Part shown: in pieces, positions 9,819-19,152 of the stretch
Position numbering within the stretch: the first letter of the stretch is position 1
Layout: the number at the start of each line of letters is the position of its first letter
Source: Candidatus Aenigmatarchaeota archaeon
GTDB lineage: Archaea; Aenigmatarchaeota; Aenigmatarchaeia; CG10238-14; SCSR01
Direction of reading: 5' to 3'
Length of the DNA stretch: 37,471 bases
Assembly: GCA_016177025.1 (NCBI GenBank)
Contig: JACOWB010000007.1
Coordinates: 71,751-109,221, forward strand
Position numbers and translations under genes: made by a program
Notes under the pieces: generated by a model
The model's input: the letters and a program-made list of their open reading frames with translations, nothing else
The model's database searches: none
Told to the model about the DNA's origin: nothing

Positions 9819-10649
9819 TCAATCTAAAGCCCTTAGCTGATTGTAAATATCCATATTACCAGCCGCAATTACAGACGTCGTACCTGTAGATTTTACTCTC
9901 ACATTTATTGGCTTTGCGTTGGTACCCATCAATACCGCTCCTGCTTCTTTAAGCAACAAATACCCAGCGGGCAAATCATTGATCTTTTGTCCAAGGTTTA
10001 TGTAAGCGTCATATTGTCCCGATGATACTCTCGCTAACGCCATTGCCGCAGACCCGTGCCATACTGGAAAACACCTCAGTTTTCTTAATTTAGAAAGCCA
10101 AATAGGTACCTCATCATTATTTTTAGCCGCATAAATATCGAGTGCTACCATAGCTTCTGCAGTATCTAAGTTCTGTCTTCTTGAAGGCGTTAATGGAGCT
10201 CTGTTGCGGAAAGCCCCGATTCCTTTTCCAGCTGAATAGACATTTCCTGTAGCATATTCTAAAGTTGCGGCAGCGATGACATTTTCTAAAGTAGTATCTT
10301 CCATATCGCCCATAACAGCGACAGTCGTAGCATATTCAGGGATTCCGTGATTTGCTTGTGCCGTCCCATCTACTTCATCCAAACAAATAACAGCTCGCGG
10401 GTTTCTACCCCATTCCTCCATGCCACCTTCTTCTGTTATAGCAAATACAGGAATCTCAATTCTTCTGAAATAATCTTGTACAAAATTGTGAACAAACCCA
10501 TCCAGTTGTGTGGTTATATCTGTCGTATTTGAATCACTTTCTGTAACTTTGGATGCTAGATAATCTAATTTGCGTCTTCTAAATTCACTTCGAAGAGTTC
10601 GAGATAAATGATTAACTAATCTGTGCCAATATTTTGCATCTTGCAGCAT
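9819..10649 (-). CDS. Inositol monophosphatase/FBPase-superfamily-like phosphatase
   Basis: Motifs FAITEEGG, ICLDEVDGTAQ (DxxDGT), WHGSAAMALARVSSGQYDAY, INDLPAGYLLLKEAGAVL. Confidence 0.75.
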   Translation of the reverse strand: MLQDAKYWHRLVNHLSRTLRSEFRRRKLDYLASKVTESDSNTTDITTQLDGFVHNFVQDYFRRIEIPVFAITEEGGMEEWGRNPRAVICLDEVDGTAQANHGIPEYATTVAVMGDMEDTTLENVIAAATLEYATGNVYSAGKGIGAFRNRAPLTPSRRQNLDTAEAMVALDIYAAKNNDEVPIWLSKLRKLRCFPVWHGSAAMALARVSSGQYDAYINLGQKINDLPAGYLLLKEAGAVLMGTNAKPINVRVKSTGTTSVIAAGNMDIYNQLRALD

Positions 10650-10655
10650 AAATAT

Positions 10656-11954
10656 TCACTTGCCTTTCCCAAAAGCTATATATTTTCCTTTCAGTTCCTT
10701 GCCATCGAACATTCTCCAGCAATCTATCACTATGGGGTTCGAAGTCATACCATTCAGAACCGTAGGCAAAATTTTAAATTCTGGGTGGTTCGTCGCAATT
10801 ATGATAGCATCAACATCTTTCACAACATCATTCAATGAACCGGAACTCGGGTTCACATAAGGGTCGTAGGTCACCACTTCACACCTCTCCCCATTTAGAA
10901 CATCAACCAATTTTACCGCAGGTGATAATCTAGTATCGTCAATGCCACTCTTATATGCCAATCCTAAAACAGCCACTTTACACTGAACCAAAGTCTTGTT
11001 TTCTTTTGCTAGTTCTTTCTTTAACTTTGAGATGACATGATGAGGGATGTTTTCATTCAGCTGCGATGCCATATGAATGAACTCGGGAAAAGGCATATGT
11101 TGCGTAAGAAAGTAACCATCTTTGCTCAAGCATGGTCCGCCTGTCAATCCAGGTAAAGGTATTTTTCCCCTATTGTAATCCTCGTTAACAATTTTAATGA
11201 TTTCATGCGCATCTTCACCATGCTCTTCTGCGATTAAACCAAACTCATTTGCCAAAGCAAAGTTCACATATCTATAAACGTTTGCAAAAAGCTTTGCAAG
11301 TTCGGCAGATTTAGGTGTCGTGAAAAATATTTTTTTGTTAGGATTCAATTTTCTGAAAACCTCCGCGGTCAATCTCGAACAGTTCTCAGATATACCTCCA
11401 ATAATTTCTGGCAACCCATGCAGTTCTTCAATGCATTTGCCCCCAGCAATTCTCTCAGGGCAAGCAGCTAGGAAAAAATCTTCGCCTGCTTTCAAGTTAG
11501 TTTTTCTTTCTATGTACGGTTTTACGATGCTCTCCAGTGTCCCTGGGGATGACGTGCTCCTAATAATTATCAATTTGTTTGATATGGGATACTGCACTAT
11601 TTTATCCAAAGCTGAAAACAGTTGCGAGTAGTCAGGAACCATGTGCGTGTTTAACGGAGTACCTACAGTGATTATTACGACGTCCACATTTTGCAGTAGC
11701 GAATGGTCGTTTGTCGCGGTAAATTTCTTCGTTCTCGAAACTTCATTCATATAGTCCTGTAGTCCGACTTCAAAGAACGGCGCCTGACCGGAATTCACCT
11801 TTCTAATGATTTCCTCATTGATATCGAATCCAACCACATTAACTCCTTTTTGCGCAAAGCTCACGCCAAACGGAAGTCCAACTCTTCCTATGCCTATTAC
11901 TCCCAAAGTGAACTTGTTTTCAATTATATTGTGCAGAAGTTCCATGTACGACAT
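10656..11954 (-). CDS. UDP-glucose/UDP-N-acetyl-mannosamine dehydrogenase family (WecC-like)
   Basis: GVIGIGRVGLPFGVSFAQKGVNVVGFDINEE, GTPLNTH, SSPGT, CPERIAGGK, GLTGGPCLSKDGYFL, VLGLAYKSGIDDTRLSPA. Confidence 0.9.
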   Translation of the reverse strand: MSYMELLHNIIENKFTLGVIGIGRVGLPFGVSFAQKGVNVVGFDINEEIIRKVNSGQAPFFEVGLQDYMNEVSRTKKFTATNDHSLLQNVDVVIITVGTPLNTHMVPDYSQLFSALDKIVQYPISNKLIIIRSTSSPGTLESIVKPYIERKTNLKAGEDFFLAACPERIAGGKCIEELHGLPEIIGGISENCSRLTAEVFRKLNPNKKIFFTTPKSAELAKLFANVYRYVNFALANEFGLIAEEHGEDAHEIIKIVNEDYNRGKIPLPGLTGGPCLSKDGYFLTQHMPFPEFIHMASQLNENIPHHVISKLKKELAKENKTLVQCKVAVLGLAYKSGIDDTRLSPAVKLVDVLNGERCEVVTYDPYVNPSSGSLNDVVKDVDAIIIATNHPEFKILPTVLNGMTSNPIVIDCWRMFDGKELKGKYIAFGKGK

Positions 11955-12005
11955 TCTATTAAAGATGAGAAATTAACCTATTTAAAGTTGACTTGGTTTA
12001 TACAG

Positions 12006-12536
12006 CTAGATCATAAAATTTACTATCACACCGAGGACATTCAGAATCAGGACAGAATTTATCAATGTATTACCTATCACATAAGGCATTTCCTTCGCAA
12101 CCCGTTCACTTTCACCGATAAACGTGAGAAACAGGCTAAGAGCGTTGATACCAGCTATGACCATCACACCCAATACTCCTATAAGATTGCCACCAAGGAT
12201 ACCTGACGCTATACCCAGCGAAATATACAGAGGCACTACCCATGCAAGAAAGGCTCCGATATAATAGTCGCCAATTATCAAATGGGCAAGCAATATAGTA
12301 ACTGCGTATATCCCACCCAGCACAGGGCCGTAGACAATGCCCACTAGCATGGTGGACAGCGTGACCAGTTCTATGCCCAAATATTTCAGTGGAGGAACAA
12401 ATCTTAATACAATCGCAACTAAAATAGTCGCCAATGCTATAATCAAAAAGAAGAATACCTTTTCCAAAAAAAGTATCATAAGCCCTAGCAGAAGCGCGCC
12501 GGCGGCAATTACATAAATTTTCCAGTCCAGTCTCAT
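12006..12536 (-). CDS. Multi-TM membrane protein, possibly ECF S-component-like
   Basis: About 5 hydrophobic segments; 176 aa. Confidence 0.5.
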   Translation of the reverse strand: MRLDWKIYVIAAGALLLGLMILFLEKVFFFLIIALATILVAIVLRFVPPLKYLGIELVTLSTMLVGIVYGPVLGGIYAVTILLAHLIIGDYYIGAFLAWVVPLYISLGIASGILGGNLIGVLGVMVIAGINALSLFLTFIGESERVAKEMPYVIGNTLINSVLILNVLGVIVNFMI

Positions 12537-12569
12537 TATTATTTAAATGGAAACGACAGCTTTTAATTC

Positions 12570-13205
12570 ATGCAAATATTGTACCAGGGTGCAGAAAGCA
12601 TTGTATATCTTGGCACCTTTGAGGATCAAGAGTCTGTGGTAAAAGAAAGGATCAAGAAAGGCTACAGGATAAGAGAACTTGATGAAGAGCTTAGAAAGCT
12701 GCGAACAAGAAAGGAAGTCAAACTGCTTACAGAAGTAAGAAAACTTGGGATTGCGACGCCGAGAATATTCCACGTTGACGAGAAAGAGCACAAGATAATA
12801 ATGGAAAATGTAAGAGGGGATAGACTGAAGGAATATCTCAATACTCTCACTCTGGAAAAAGCAGCGGTGATTTGTTTCCAGCTGGGTAAGCAGATAGGAA
12901 AATTACATTCGCATGACATTGTACATGGCGATTTGACGACGTCTAATATGATCCTGAAAGGCGATAATATTTATTTCATTGATCCAAGTCTCGGGGAATT
13001 CACACGAAGGATAGAGGACAAGGCGGTTGACATGAAACTGTTGAAAGAGGCGATTAAATCAACCCACTTTAAAATTTTCGACACCGCATGGGAGAATATC
13101 CTAAAGGGATATGTTGAAGAATGCAGGAATGCCGCGGATGTCCTAAAACAGCTGAAGGAGATAGAAAAGCGTGCTAGATACGCAAACAGGGAGGTTCCCT
13201 TATAA
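12570..13205 (+). CDS. bud32: Kae1-associated kinase Bud32 (KEOPS complex), stand-alone
   Basis: YQGAESIVYLG, VVKERIKKGYRIRELDEELRKLRTRKEVKLL, HDIVHGDLTTSNMIL, YFIDPSLGEFTRRIEDKAVDMKLLKEAI. Confidence 0.95.
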   Translation: MQILYQGAESIVYLGTFEDQESVVKERIKKGYRIRELDEELRKLRTRKEVKLLTEVRKLGIATPRIFHVDEKEHKIIMENVRGDRLKEYLNTLTLEKAAVICFQLGKQIGKLHSHDIVHGDLTTSNMILKGDNIYFIDPSLGEFTRRIEDKAVDMKLLKEAIKSTHFKIFDTAWENILKGYVEECRNAADVLKQLKEIEKRARYANREVPL

Positions 13206-13215
13206 AGCTAAAGAG

Positions 13216-13223
13216 ATATAAAT
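13216..13223 (+). promoter_or_regulatory. Putative TATA box for uS15 gene
   Basis: atataaat about 30 nt upstream of ATG 13252. Confidence 0.4.
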
Positions 13224-13251
13224 TTTTCTAAACCAATTCAATAGTGAAATC

Positions 13252-13713
13252 ATGGCAAGAATATACTCAGGCAAAAAGGGAAAGGCGTCCAGCCACAGGC
13301 CTCCCTACAAGGCTGTGCCGACATGGACAAAGCAGAAAAAAGAAGACATCGAGAAGCTCGTTATAGATTTGGCCAAAAGCAAACACACTTCTTCCATGAT
13401 AGGTACGATATTGAGGGATTCCTACGGTATTCCTGATTCGGCATTGATAACCGGCAAATCAATAAGCCGAGTCATGGAAAACAACAACTTGTACCCTGAT
13501 TTTCCTGAAGACTTGATGTTTCTGTTGAGAAAGGCTGTTGAGTTGCGCAAGCACACATCTACATACAAGAAGGATAGGCATTCCAGAAGGGGATTATCGA
13601 ACTTGGAATCCAAGATAAGGCGACTGTCAAAATATTATGTAAGATCGGGTAAACTGCCTGAGAAATGGAAATACGACCCTGAACAGGCCCGGCTTATTGT
13701 AGAAAAGTGGTGA
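13252..13713 (+). CDS. rps15: 30S ribosomal protein uS15 (archaeal/eukaryotic S13e type)
   Basis: MARIYSGKKGKASSHRP..., HTSSMIGTILRDSYGIP, LRKHTSTYKKDRHSRRGLSNLESKIRRLSKYYVRSGKLP. Confidence 0.95.
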   Translation: MARIYSGKKGKASSHRPPYKAVPTWTKQKKEDIEKLVIDLAKSKHTSSMIGTILRDSYGIPDSALITGKSISRVMENNNLYPDFPEDLMFLLRKAVELRKHTSTYKKDRHSRRGLSNLESKIRRLSKYYVRSGKLPEKWKYDPEQARLIVEKW

Positions 13714-13717
13714 ATAA

Positions 13718-14272
13718 ATGGCAGTCAAACTGAAAGGCAAACAATGGTTCAAGATAATTTCTCCGAAATTTTTCGGAGAAAAGGAAATCGGGCAGACGGT
13801 TGCGGGAGTTCCAGACGCATTAATAGGCAAAACAATAAATATGAGCGCAATAGAACTAACCGACGACATCAATAAATATTACATGACTCTCAAATTGAAG
13901 ATAAACTCAGTCAACGGCGACAAGGCGTCCACAGAGTTTGTGGGTTCCGAATGCATGCAGGATTATATATCAAGGATGGTCCTCCATAGGGTAAGGAGAA
14001 TAGACACCGTACAGGACCTTACAACGAATGACGACGTCAAGATAAGAATCAAGGGATTGACTATAATTCCGAAAAGGGCGAAAAGCAGCATTGAAGTTAA
14101 GGTGAGGGAATTTGTGGCGGCATCCATCAAAAAGGTTGTCGAGGATTCGACTCTCGAAGAGCTTCTCATGAAAATTTTGGCAAACGAAATCAAGAACAAA
14201 ATATTGAAAGAAGGCAGGACAATCTATCCTATAAGAAATTTTGAAGTTAGGAAAACAGAAATCATCCAATAA
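13718..14272 (+). CDS. rps1e: 30S ribosomal protein eS1 (S3Ae)
   Basis: KGKQWFKIISPKFFGEKEIGQTVAGVPDALIGKTI..., YPIRNFEVRKTEII. Confidence 0.93.
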   Translation: MAVKLKGKQWFKIISPKFFGEKEIGQTVAGVPDALIGKTINMSAIELTDDINKYYMTLKLKINSVNGDKASTEFVGSECMQDYISRMVLHRVRRIDTVQDLTTNDDVKIRIKGLTIIPKRAKSSIEVKVREFVAASIKKVVEDSTLEELLMKILANEIKNKILKEGRTIYPIRNFEVRKTEIIQ

Positions 14273-15437
14273 TGCCTTTCAGCCACGGAATGCCGAAAAT
14301 ATTGAAAAGAAGGACTCCTATCAGGACCAAACTTGTCATGTTTATAATCAGGGTGCCCTTTTCTTTGAAAAGTTTTGTGAATATCTCGCCGAAAAATAAT
14401 CCTCCGTCAAAAGGTTTTATTGGCAATAGATTCACAACACCGACTCCTACACTAATTAAGAATAGCCAATTCAGAAATGACGTGACAACGAAGAATGTGT
14501 TTAGGAAAGCCAGAGGTACAACGCCATCAAATCCGAAAAGGCTGTATTCATACGAGTTCCTGATTGTGACGCCCATATAGGACCTGTTCTCTACAGTTGG
14601 ATGTTCTCCAAGGATCATACTATATTCACCCTTGTCCGTAGTGACCGAGATTTCATCGCCAGGACTCGTATTGTTCAATGATTTCACAAAGTCGTGTGCA
14701 TTGTTTATCTCATAATTGCCCACACTTTTTATCGTCCCCTCGAGGTTAACTTCACTTGCCGGCGAATTTTCTGCAACAGAATCAACAACTACACCTGCCG
14801 TATCTGTCACATAGCCGAATGCGAACACGCTAGAAACGAATATGCCAATTGCAACAATCGCTGTAACAAAATTTGCGAAACTGCCCGCAGAAAATATTCT
14901 GAGTTTCTTCATGTAAGACAATCGCTTTATTCTTTCATTGTCAGGATCAACAAATGCTCCAATGGGGAGAAGGAGTAGCATGAGTATGCCGTAATTTCTC
15001 ACCGGAACTTTTTCCAACCGGATGAAAACAGCGTGCATAGTCTCGTGCGTAACTACTATTATGAATATCGCAATCAGCCAGTACCAGAATGGAACAGAAA
15101 AAACAGGACCAGGTATTTGATATCCTCCGGCTGTGGGCAAAACCAGTCCAAACGTCTGTTGTAATTGCAATGTGAGAAATATGAGCAAGGCTGTCCCACC
15201 CAAGCCCGCAAGCAATCCTATGGCTACAGAGGCATTGCCCATTCTTCTTACAAATACAGGATGCGACTTGACTATTCTGTCAATCCACTCCAATCCCTTG
15301 GTCCACCTTCTGATAATTATGCCGTAATGGAAAGTGACGTTTTTCCTGTCGAGAATCAGAAGATAACCAACAATAGCAACAAATATCAACATCGATATGA
15401 TTTCTAAACTAACCATAACATCATTATTCTGTTTCAA
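14262..15437 (-). CDS. Site-2 protease family M50 metallopeptidase with PDZ-like domain
   Basis: HETMHAVF (HExxH) in TM context, NLLPIKPFDGG (S2P second motif), PDZ-like GVVVDSVAENSPASEVNLEGTIKSVGNYEINN. TTG 15437 or ATG 15416 start. Confidence 0.9.
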   Translation of the reverse strand: MKQNNDVMVSLEIISMLIFVAIVGYLLILDRKNVTFHYGIIIRRWTKGLEWIDRIVKSHPVFVRRMGNASVAIGLLAGLGGTALLIFLTLQLQQTFGLVLPTAGGYQIPGPVFSVPFWYWLIAIFIIVVTHETMHAVFIRLEKVPVRNYGILMLLLLPIGAFVDPDNERIKRLSYMKKLRIFSAGSFANFVTAIVAIGIFVSSVFAFGYVTDTAGVVVDSVAENSPASEVNLEGTIKSVGNYEINNAHDFVKSLNNTSPGDEISVTTDKGEYSMILGEHPTVENRSYMGVTIRNSYEYSLFGFDGVVPLAFLNTFFVVTSFLNWLFLISVGVGVVNLLPIKPFDGGLFFGEIFTKLFKEKGTLIINMTSLVLIGVLLFNIFGIPWLKGIIG

Positions 15438-15456
15438 CCCTTTTTAAGTTTCTAAT

Positions 15457-15541
15457 GCAGGGGGCGAGATTTGAACTCGCGTATGGACTAACCAACCGAT
15501 CCCTGAAACCGGTGCAATTGACCAGGCTATGCGACCCCTGC
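15457..15541 (-). tRNA. tRNA-Leu (anticodon CAG)
   Basis: Hand fold: acceptor GCAGGGG/CCCCTGC (7 bp), D arm GCA...TGC, anticodon arm CCGGT-TTCAGGG-ATCGG, 15-nt class II variable arm TTGGTTAGTCCATAC (TGG/CCA), T arm GCGAG-TTCAAAT-CTCGC. No encoded CCA, no intron. Confidence 0.95.
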
Positions 15542-15576
15542 GTAACTTTAAGTTATTCAACAACAATTAATAATCA

Positions 15577-15915
15577 ATGGTGACTACTACTACAGAACCA
15601 CTTGTTTTAACCGATTACGAAAGAAAGTTGACAGATCTTGTTGGTGGGATGGATGCTCGTCATGCAGAAGATTTATACGATGACCGACATCACCAAACTG
15701 AAGATGACTTTACTTCACTACCAATTCTTCCATATTTAGTACCATTGTCTGTAGAAAGGGACGGCGAAAGAAGAATATATAAAAATGTAGCTTCTGGTGG
15801 AATTTTGTATACGTTTATCGTCTCGCCAAATAGACCTATAGAGGTAAAACACTGGAGATTAGATCCGTATACACTAAATGAACTTGATGAATTAGGGTTA
15901 ATCCATCCAGAATAA
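15577..15915 (+). CDS. Hypothetical small acidic protein
   Basis: 112-aa ORF (MVTTTTEPLVLTDYERKLTDL...); ends 2 bp from a convergent gene. Confidence 0.6.
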   Translation: MVTTTTEPLVLTDYERKLTDLVGGMDARHAEDLYDDRHHQTEDDFTSLPILPYLVPLSVERDGERRIYKNVASGGILYTFIVSPNRPIEVKHWRLDPYTLNELDELGLIHPE

Positions 15916-15916
15916 A

Positions 15917-16762
15917 TCAAAAAACTTTCAATTCGACTGCTACTTTCCACGACTTCACACCGAAAGGTAAAATTTTAACTCTGTTTTCAATGTGAATTTT
16001 TTTCCTGTTATTTATCGCAGCGTTAATTACAAATTTTTCAGATTCTGCAAACAAATTCTTGTCGTTTCCAGTCGAATAAAAATGTATAATACCACCATCC
16101 TTTACAAGTTTGAATGCGTAATCCAAATATTTTTCACCGCCAACAGCCATTGGCATGGCTATCCTGTCAAATTTAAAATTGAAAACTTTACAAGCATTCC
16201 TTACATCATCATTAATTAAAACAATTTTATGCGCCAATTTATTCATTCGAACATTCTCTTGTGCATAGAGATGTGCATCTGGATTTATTTCAATGCCATA
16301 AACTTTACCAACTAAAGGTTGTTTTTTTGCTATCGAAATTGGATAAACTCCTATACCTGAAAACATCACAAGAACAGTTTCACTCGCCTTTACTTGTGAC
16401 GCTATTCTCTGCCTTTCTGTTGCTTCCCTAGGCGAGAAAAACACCTTTCTCGGATCTAATTTTAGCGTATATCCAAATTCCTTGTGCAGAACTTCTGTGT
16501 TTTCATCGCCAGCAATCACTTCCAACTCTTCCAATCTATACGTGCCTTTCCTGCCTGAACTCTTATTCAAAACAGACTTGACATTTTTGTTGGACTTTAG
16601 AATGGCTTCTGCTACGGCTTCCTTCCTGTTTAATAATTCCTCCGGAATCTCGACTACGGCCACAGCGCCGCTTTCAGAACCTATGATATCGTAACTTCTC
16701 GGCACTAAGCTCAGTTCTTCCGGATTCAATTCCCCTTCAAGCAATTTCGCAAGTGGTCTCAT
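15917..16762 (-). CDS. Trm5/Met10-like class I SAM tRNA methyltransferase
   Basis: VLNKSSGRKGTYRLEELEVIAGDENTEVLHKEFGYTLKLDPRKVFFSPREATERQRIA, VLVMFSGIGVYPISIAK, YGIEINPDAHLYAQENVRMNKL. Confidence 0.85.
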   Translation of the reverse strand: MRPLAKLLEGELNPEELSLVPRSYDIIGSESGAVAVVEIPEELLNRKEAVAEAILKSNKNVKSVLNKSSGRKGTYRLEELEVIAGDENTEVLHKEFGYTLKLDPRKVFFSPREATERQRIASQVKASETVLVMFSGIGVYPISIAKKQPLVGKVYGIEINPDAHLYAQENVRMNKLAHKIVLINDDVRNACKVFNFKFDRIAMPMAVGGEKYLDYAFKLVKDGGIIHFYSTGNDKNLFAESEKFVINAAINNRKKIHIENRVKILPFGVKSWKVAVELKVF

Positions 16763-17127
16763 GGAATTATAATGTCAATCAAACTTAAAACGAGTTTTCC
16801 TATGAAATTCGATAAAGCCGAAAGAAATTCTATCGTGAACTGCACACCAACTATTAAGAATCTGAAATTGAACGGATCCGGAGGAAAGAAGGTTCTCGTG
16901 CCAAAGTAATACAAAAGACTGATTAGAAATAACGTTGCAAAGAGCCTGCCTACAAATCCACCAGCGAATTTCCACGCAGGTTCCGACGAGTAGACGTATA
17001 GCAATAATCCTGCAATTGCAAGGATGAGGTAAAGTGGAAGCTCGACACCGAATATCCAGAATGTGATTACAGCACCCACAATACCGAACAGGATCAAAAC
17101 CGTGTCCTTTACGATAGATTCGTCCAT
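16759..17127 (-). CDS. Membrane protein, 3-4 predicted TM helices
   Basis: Hydrophobic 122-aa ORF overlapping the trm5-like start (translational coupling likely). Confidence 0.6.
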   Translation of the reverse strand: MDESIVKDTVLILFGIVGAVITFWIFGVELPLYLILAIAGLLLYVYSSEPAWKFAGGFVGRLFATLFLISLLYYFGTRTFFPPDPFNFRFLIVGVQFTIEFLSALSNFIGKLVLSLIDIIIP

Positions 17128-17200
17128 AGTCTATAATTTTCTCTCACAGAAATAAGAAATCATAGTTATCCTGCAACATAACCTCTGTAGAACAGCAATG

Positions 17201-17210
17201 CTTATATATT
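17201..17210 (+). promoter_or_regulatory. Putative TATA box
   Basis: cttatatatt about 21-30 nt upstream of ATG 17231. Confidence 0.5.
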
Positions 17211-17230
17211 ATCACTTTAAGGTAGTGAAT

Positions 17231-17638
17231 ATGAGAAGTTTAGAACCCAGATTATATGAAGCAGACCTTAGTCTTGGTAAGATGCGGGAATATATTGAAA
17301 ACCATCCTTTAGACGCTTCTTGGAAATCAGGACTTACACCAGGAGTTGCTATGGGATATGTGAACACAGTCTCACCTTACACGTTAACAGCTACTTCTGC
17401 ATTAGCTAATATAGGAATAGTGGCTTCAGGAGCACTATTTGCAGGCTTGCTTACATTAGGTGCGGGATGGTTCTTGTACAATGCATTTCTTAGAGGGAAA
17501 AGGAAATACAGGAACGGCCAACAGAACCCTCAATATAAAGGGGAACCAAGAGGTTGGTTGAAAGGAGCACTTGACTGGACGACAGAAATGAATGCAGAAG
17601 CTGCACAATCAGTCGCTAGAGTTGCCCCAAGAGGATAG
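17231..17638 (+). CDS. Hypothetical protein with one or two central TM helices
   Basis: MRSLEPRLYEADLSLGKMREYIENH...; hydrophobic SALANIGIVASGALFAGLLTLGAGWFLYNAF. Confidence 0.6.
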   Translation: MRSLEPRLYEADLSLGKMREYIENHPLDASWKSGLTPGVAMGYVNTVSPYTLTATSALANIGIVASGALFAGLLTLGAGWFLYNAFLRGKRKYRNGQQNPQYKGEPRGWLKGALDWTTEMNAEAAQSVARVAPRG

Positions 17639-17667
17639 TTTAAATTTTTTCCTCTTCAATTCGTTTC

Positions 17668-18411
17668 ATGAGTCTGGCTTTAATTGGATTGGGGCTATTT
17701 GACGAGAAAGATTTATCATTTCGGGCGGTAGAGGAAGCGAAGCGGTCCGACAAGGTGTTTATAGAACTTTACACAAGCAAGTGGTACGGCAATTTGAAGG
17801 ATTTGGAGAAGCTAATCGGCAAAGAAATAATAGAATTAAAGAGGAAAGATCTGGAAGAAAACGCTAGTAAGATATTCGCAGAAGCTAAAACAAAAAAAAT
17901 AGTGGTTTTTGTTCAAGGCGATCCTTTGGTTCAGACTACACATTCTTCACTTTTGTTGGAAGCAAAGAAACTAAAAGTAGAAACAAAGGTTATACACAAC
18001 GCTTCGATTTTGTCTGCCATAGGCGAAAGTGGTTTGCATGTCCAGAAATTTGGACCATATGTTACAATGCCATTCCCAGAAAAAACCAAAGGCAAGCTAC
18101 CGGAGTCAATATTCGAAGTTATTGAAGAGAATAAAAAAAGAGGATTGCACACATTATGCCTGTTGGATGTCGTAGCTGAGGAAAACAAATACATGACAGT
18201 TAAGCAAGGTTTAGAAATTCTGTTATCTGGTAAAACGATCGACAAAAACGATAAAGTTGTGGCATTTGCTAGAGCTGGCAGTGAAAAACCGAAAATAGTT
18301 TATGATTTTGTAGGTAATCTGACCAGAACTAATATAATGGATATACCTTCTGTAATAATAATTCCAGGAAAACTCCATTTCACCGAAAGAGAATATTTAG
18401 AAACGATTTAA
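17668..18411 (+). CDS. dphB: Diphthine synthase
   Basis: MSLALIGLGLFDEKDLSFRAVEEAKRSDKVFIELYTS, FVQGDPLVQTTHSSLLLEAKK, VIHNASILSAIGESGLHVQKFGP. Confidence 0.93.
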   Translation: MSLALIGLGLFDEKDLSFRAVEEAKRSDKVFIELYTSKWYGNLKDLEKLIGKEIIELKRKDLEENASKIFAEAKTKKIVVFVQGDPLVQTTHSSLLLEAKKLKVETKVIHNASILSAIGESGLHVQKFGPYVTMPFPEKTKGKLPESIFEVIEENKKRGLHTLCLLDVVAEENKYMTVKQGLEILLSGKTIDKNDKVVAFARAGSEKPKIVYDFVGNLTRTNIMDIPSVIIIPGKLHFTEREYLETI

Positions 18412-18430
18412 TGGTGAATTTGCAGAAGAC

Positions 18431-19084
18431 TTATGCTGCTATATGAACTCTATTACTGGCGAACCAAGTGTTTACACCTTTTAGGAAACTAGGTAATACT
18501 CTTTTCGCATCGTCCTTTTTGTTATAAATAAGCATTCTAGTACCCCAATCTCTTTCAACTTGTTCAGCGCCCGCTCTATAAGGAGCATAACCATCCAATG
18601 TCCTACCCAATTCCATTTGTGTCAATCTAGAAGTTGCACCTTCTTCGTACATAGGGTACAAGATAGATGCCCAGAATCCGCCAACTTCATTAACAAATCC
18701 TTTGTAAAGGTTTTCCATACTACCAAGAGCTTTTCTGAGAGCATGCCTACCTTCATGGTACATAGATTCTACATAAAACATAGGATTTCTCTTCCTCATA
18801 TTAGTATTCACAACTAACTCGTCGGTTGCAGGTACGAAATATCCGCCTACATGGTCCTCGTGATGCGGTCTTAAGTTGTAAGTTATTCTTTTCGAAAAGT
18901 AGTCTTTAACCGAACTTATTGCTTCTGGGACGTATTTCCTGACTAGACTAAAAACACTTCCAACAGCTCTTTTAACGACTGGCGTATGTTCCCTTTCAAC
19001 AGTTTCTTCATCTATATCAGTAGCACGAACTTGTACAGCAACAACTTCTTTATCTAATTCTAACAAAGCTTCAGCTACACTCAT
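18431..19084 (-). CDS. Hypothetical protein, candidate zincin-like metallopeptidase
   Basis: MYHEGRHALRKALGS...MYEEGATSRL: HExxH with a downstream Glu-rich helix-like segment. Confidence 0.6.
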   Translation of the reverse strand: MSVAEALLELDKEVVAVQVRATDIDEETVEREHTPVVKRAVGSVFSLVRKYVPEAISSVKDYFSKRITYNLRPHHEDHVGGYFVPATDELVVNTNMRKRNPMFYVESMYHEGRHALRKALGSMENLYKGFVNEVGGFWASILYPMYEEGATSRLTQMELGRTLDGYAPYRAGAEQVERDWGTRMLIYNKKDDAKRVLPSFLKGVNTWFASNRVHIAA

Positions 19085-19152
19085 ATTTATTCCTTGATTA
19101 GTACTTATTTAAGGTTATGTGTATACACTGAGAAGTAGTGAAAATTACTATT

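Noticed and set aside
15457-15541. Possible tRNA intron, because the gene is 85 nt long
   Set aside because: The extra length is a class II variable arm with a TGG/CCA stem, as expected for tRNA-Leu; the anticodon loop is an uninterrupted 7 nt.
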